In this document: in pieces, positions 62,656-64,000 of the stretch
Position numbering within the stretch: position 1 is the first letter of the stretch
Layout: each line of letters starts with the position of its first letter
Source: Microvirga sp. Mcv34
Lineage (GTDB): Bacteria > Pseudomonadota > Alphaproteobacteria > Rhizobiales > Beijerinckiaceae
Reading direction: 5' to 3'
NCBI RefSeq assembly: GCF_024519725.1
Contig: NZ_JALJRK010000005.1
Span: 115,043-179,042, forward strand
Length of the DNA stretch: 64,000 nt
Made by a program: the position numbers and the translations under genes
Notes under the pieces: model-generated
Told to the model about the DNA's origin: nothing
The model's input: the letters and a program-made list of their open reading frames with translations, nothing else
Databases searched by the model: none

Positions 62656-64000
62656 TTAGAAGTCCATGCCGCCCATGCCGCCCATGCCGCCGCCCGGCAT
62701 GGCCGGAGCGGATTCGCGCTTGGGGGCCTCGGCGACCATGGCTTCGGTCGTGACGAGCAGTCCGGCCACGGAAGCCGCGTCCTGCAGAGCCGTGCGGACG
62801 ACCTTCGCCGGGTCGACGATGCCGGCCTGGAGCATGTCCACGAACTCTTCCGTCTGGGCGTTGAAGCCGAAGGTGTCGGACTTCGCGTTGTCGTTGATCT
62901 TGCCGACGACGATCGAGCCTTCCACGCCGGCGTTCTCGGCGATCTGGCGGATCGGAGCCTCGAGGGCGCGCAGCACGATCTTGATGCCGGCCTGAACGTC
63001 CGGGTTGTCGGTCGTGAGCTTCGCAACGGCGCCCTTGGCGCGCAGGAGAGCCGTTCCGCCGCCGGGGACGATGCCTTCTTCCACCGCAGCGCGGGTGGCG
63101 TTCAGGGCGTCATCAACGCGGTCCTTCTTCTCCTTCACCTCGACCTCGGTCGCGCCGCCGACGCGGATCACCGCGACGCCGCCTGCGAGCTTGGCCAGAC
63201 GCTCCTGGAGCTTCTCACGGTCGTAGTCCGAGGTGGTCTCCTCGATCTGCGCCTTGATCTGCGACACGCGGGCCTCGATGTCGGCCTTCTGGCCGGCGCC
63301 GTCGATGATTGTGGTGTTCTCCTTCTCGATGCGAACGCGCTTGGCGCGGCCGAGCATCGGGAGCTGAACGGTCTCAAGCTTGATGCCGAGGTCTTCGGAG
63401 ATCGTCTGACCGGCGGTCAGGACGGCGATGTCCTCGAGCATGGCCTTGCGGCGGTCGCCGAAGCCCGGAGCCTTCACGGCGGCGATCTTCAGACCGCCAC
63501 GGAGCTTGTTGACCACGAGGGTGGCGAGCGCCTCGCCTTCCACGTCCTCGGCGATGATGAGGAGCGGCTTGCCGGTCTGCACCACGGATTCGAGAACCGG
63601 CAGCATCGCCTGGAGGCCGGAAAGCTTCTTCTCGTGGATGAGGATGTAGGGATCCTCGAGCTCGGCCACCATCTTCTCGGCGTTCGTGATGAAGTACGGC
63701 GAGAGATAGCCGCGGTCGAACTGCATGCCTTCCACGACTTCGAGCTCGGTTTCGAGCGACTTCGCCTCTTCGACGGTGAGCACGCCTTCATTGCCGACCT
63801 TCTGCATGGCTTCCGCCAGCATGCGGCCGACCTCGGCATCACCGTTCGCCGAAATGGTGCCGACCTGGGCGATCTCGTCGTTGGAGGTCACCTTCTTGGC
63901 GTTCCTCCTGAGATCCGCCACCACGGCCTCGACGGCCATGTCGACGCCGCGCTTGAGGTCCATCGGGTTCATGCCGGCGGCCACCGCCTTGGCGCCCTCG
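62656..64000 (-). CDS. groEL: Chaperonin GroEL (start outside window)
   Basis: The 3' 448 codons; the remaining about 100 N-terminal codons lie beyond the window. It forms the 60-kDa chaperonin ring that folds proteins with GroES and ATP. Diagnostic pieces: N-P-M-D-L-K-R-G near the window end, the apical-domain [20 protein letters not shown] and the G-G-M-G-G-M tail ending M-D-F. It is intact as far as seen, with a strong terminator. groES would be expected upstream, outside the window. Confidence 0.98.
   Translation of the reverse strand, partial: EGAKAVAAGMNPMDLKRGVDMAVEAVVADLRRNAKKVTSNDEIAQVGTISANGDAEVGRMLAEAMQKVGNEGVLTVEEAKSLETELEVVEGMQFDRGYLSPYFITNAEKMVAELEDPYILIHEKKLSGLQAMLPVLESVVQTGKPLLIIAEDVEGEALATLVVNKLRGGLKIAAVKAPGFGDRRKAMLEDIAVLTAGQTISEDLGIKLETVQLPMLGRAKRVRIEKENTTIIDGAGQKADIEARVSQIKAQIEETTSDYDREKLQERLAKLAGGVAVIRVGGATEVEVKEKKDRVDDALNATRAAVEEGIVPGGGTALLRAKGAVAKLTTDNPDVQAGIKIVLRALEAPIRQIAENAGVEGSIVVGKINDNAKSDTFGFNAQTEEFVDMLQAGIVDPAKVVRTALQDAASVAGLLVTTEAMVAEAPKRESAPAMPGGGMGGMGGMDF

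Noticed and set aside
1..64000. tRNA, rRNA or phage attachment site
   Set aside because: No T-loop-like GGTTCGA context with cloverleaf arms was found by eye, and no integrase gene is present.

Overview
The window is high-GC DNA from a Hyphomicrobiales (Rhizobiales) alphaproteobacterium. The best guess is a Methylobacteriaceae/Microvirga-like genome, inferred from gene content only: an lpiA-acvB pair, hisZ-hisG, DUF1269, DUF2093, DUF3297 and DUF4170 proteins, a plant-type glutamate-cysteine ligase and several RTX repeat proteins. It is mostly ordinary chromosome with about 60 genes. I recognised no tRNA, rRNA or CRISPR. The first gene (class C beta-lactamase-like) and the last (groEL) run off the window.

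Layout. 0-7 kb: ampC-like fragment, a small conserved gene, a 430-base gap with a candidate sRNA, then mprF/lpiA with overlapping acvB (aminoacyl-phosphatidylglycerol synthesis and hydrolysis). 7-16 kb: tryptophan dioxygenase plus a kynureninase-like enzyme, HdeD and DUF1269 membrane proteins, a D,D-carboxypeptidase, an HI0933-family flavoprotein, a YbaK deacylase, a YqaA membrane protein and a CDF transporter. 16-27 kb: ilvD, a Gdx guanidinium exporter behind a guanidine-II riboswitch, a diguanylate cyclase, a large RTX/cadherin protein, gshA, a YbdK ligase and rsmE. 27-36 kb: ubiA, cysQ-like, DUF4170, DUF374 acyltransferase, waaA and lpxK (lipid A assembly), then xseA and purD. 36-44 kb: a dehalogenase-like hydrolase, a second RTX protein, GH25 lysozyme, tadA, an rluB-type pseudouridine synthase with very long basic tails, rsmD and an alcohol dehydrogenase. 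44-54 kb: hisZ-hisG, META protein, BacA-like ABC transporter, metNIQ and an orphan solute-binding protein. 54-60 kb: FMN reductase, aldo/keto reductase, ECF sigma/anti-sigma with a COG4315 protein, VOC protein, and a divergent MarR/GST pair. 60-64 kb: a third RTX gene split by an IS5-family element, then groEL.

Most informative non-coding signals: (1) a 932-bp IS with 3-bp TCA duplication that splits an otherwise intact RTX gene, which rejoins in frame as 611 codons; (2) the guanidine-II riboswitch, with hairpin 1 complementary to the gdx ribosome binding site; (3) three ATGCA-N2-TGCAT palindromes between marR and gst; (4) a candidate sRNA with two hairpins presenting the same C-rich loop and a strong terminator; (5) four copies of a REP-like palindromic element near 13.2, 20.05, 42.0 and 47.6 kb. 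Nothing looks like a wholly new multi-gene system. The undescribed material is most likely the sRNA candidate, the RTX family and the MarR operator array.
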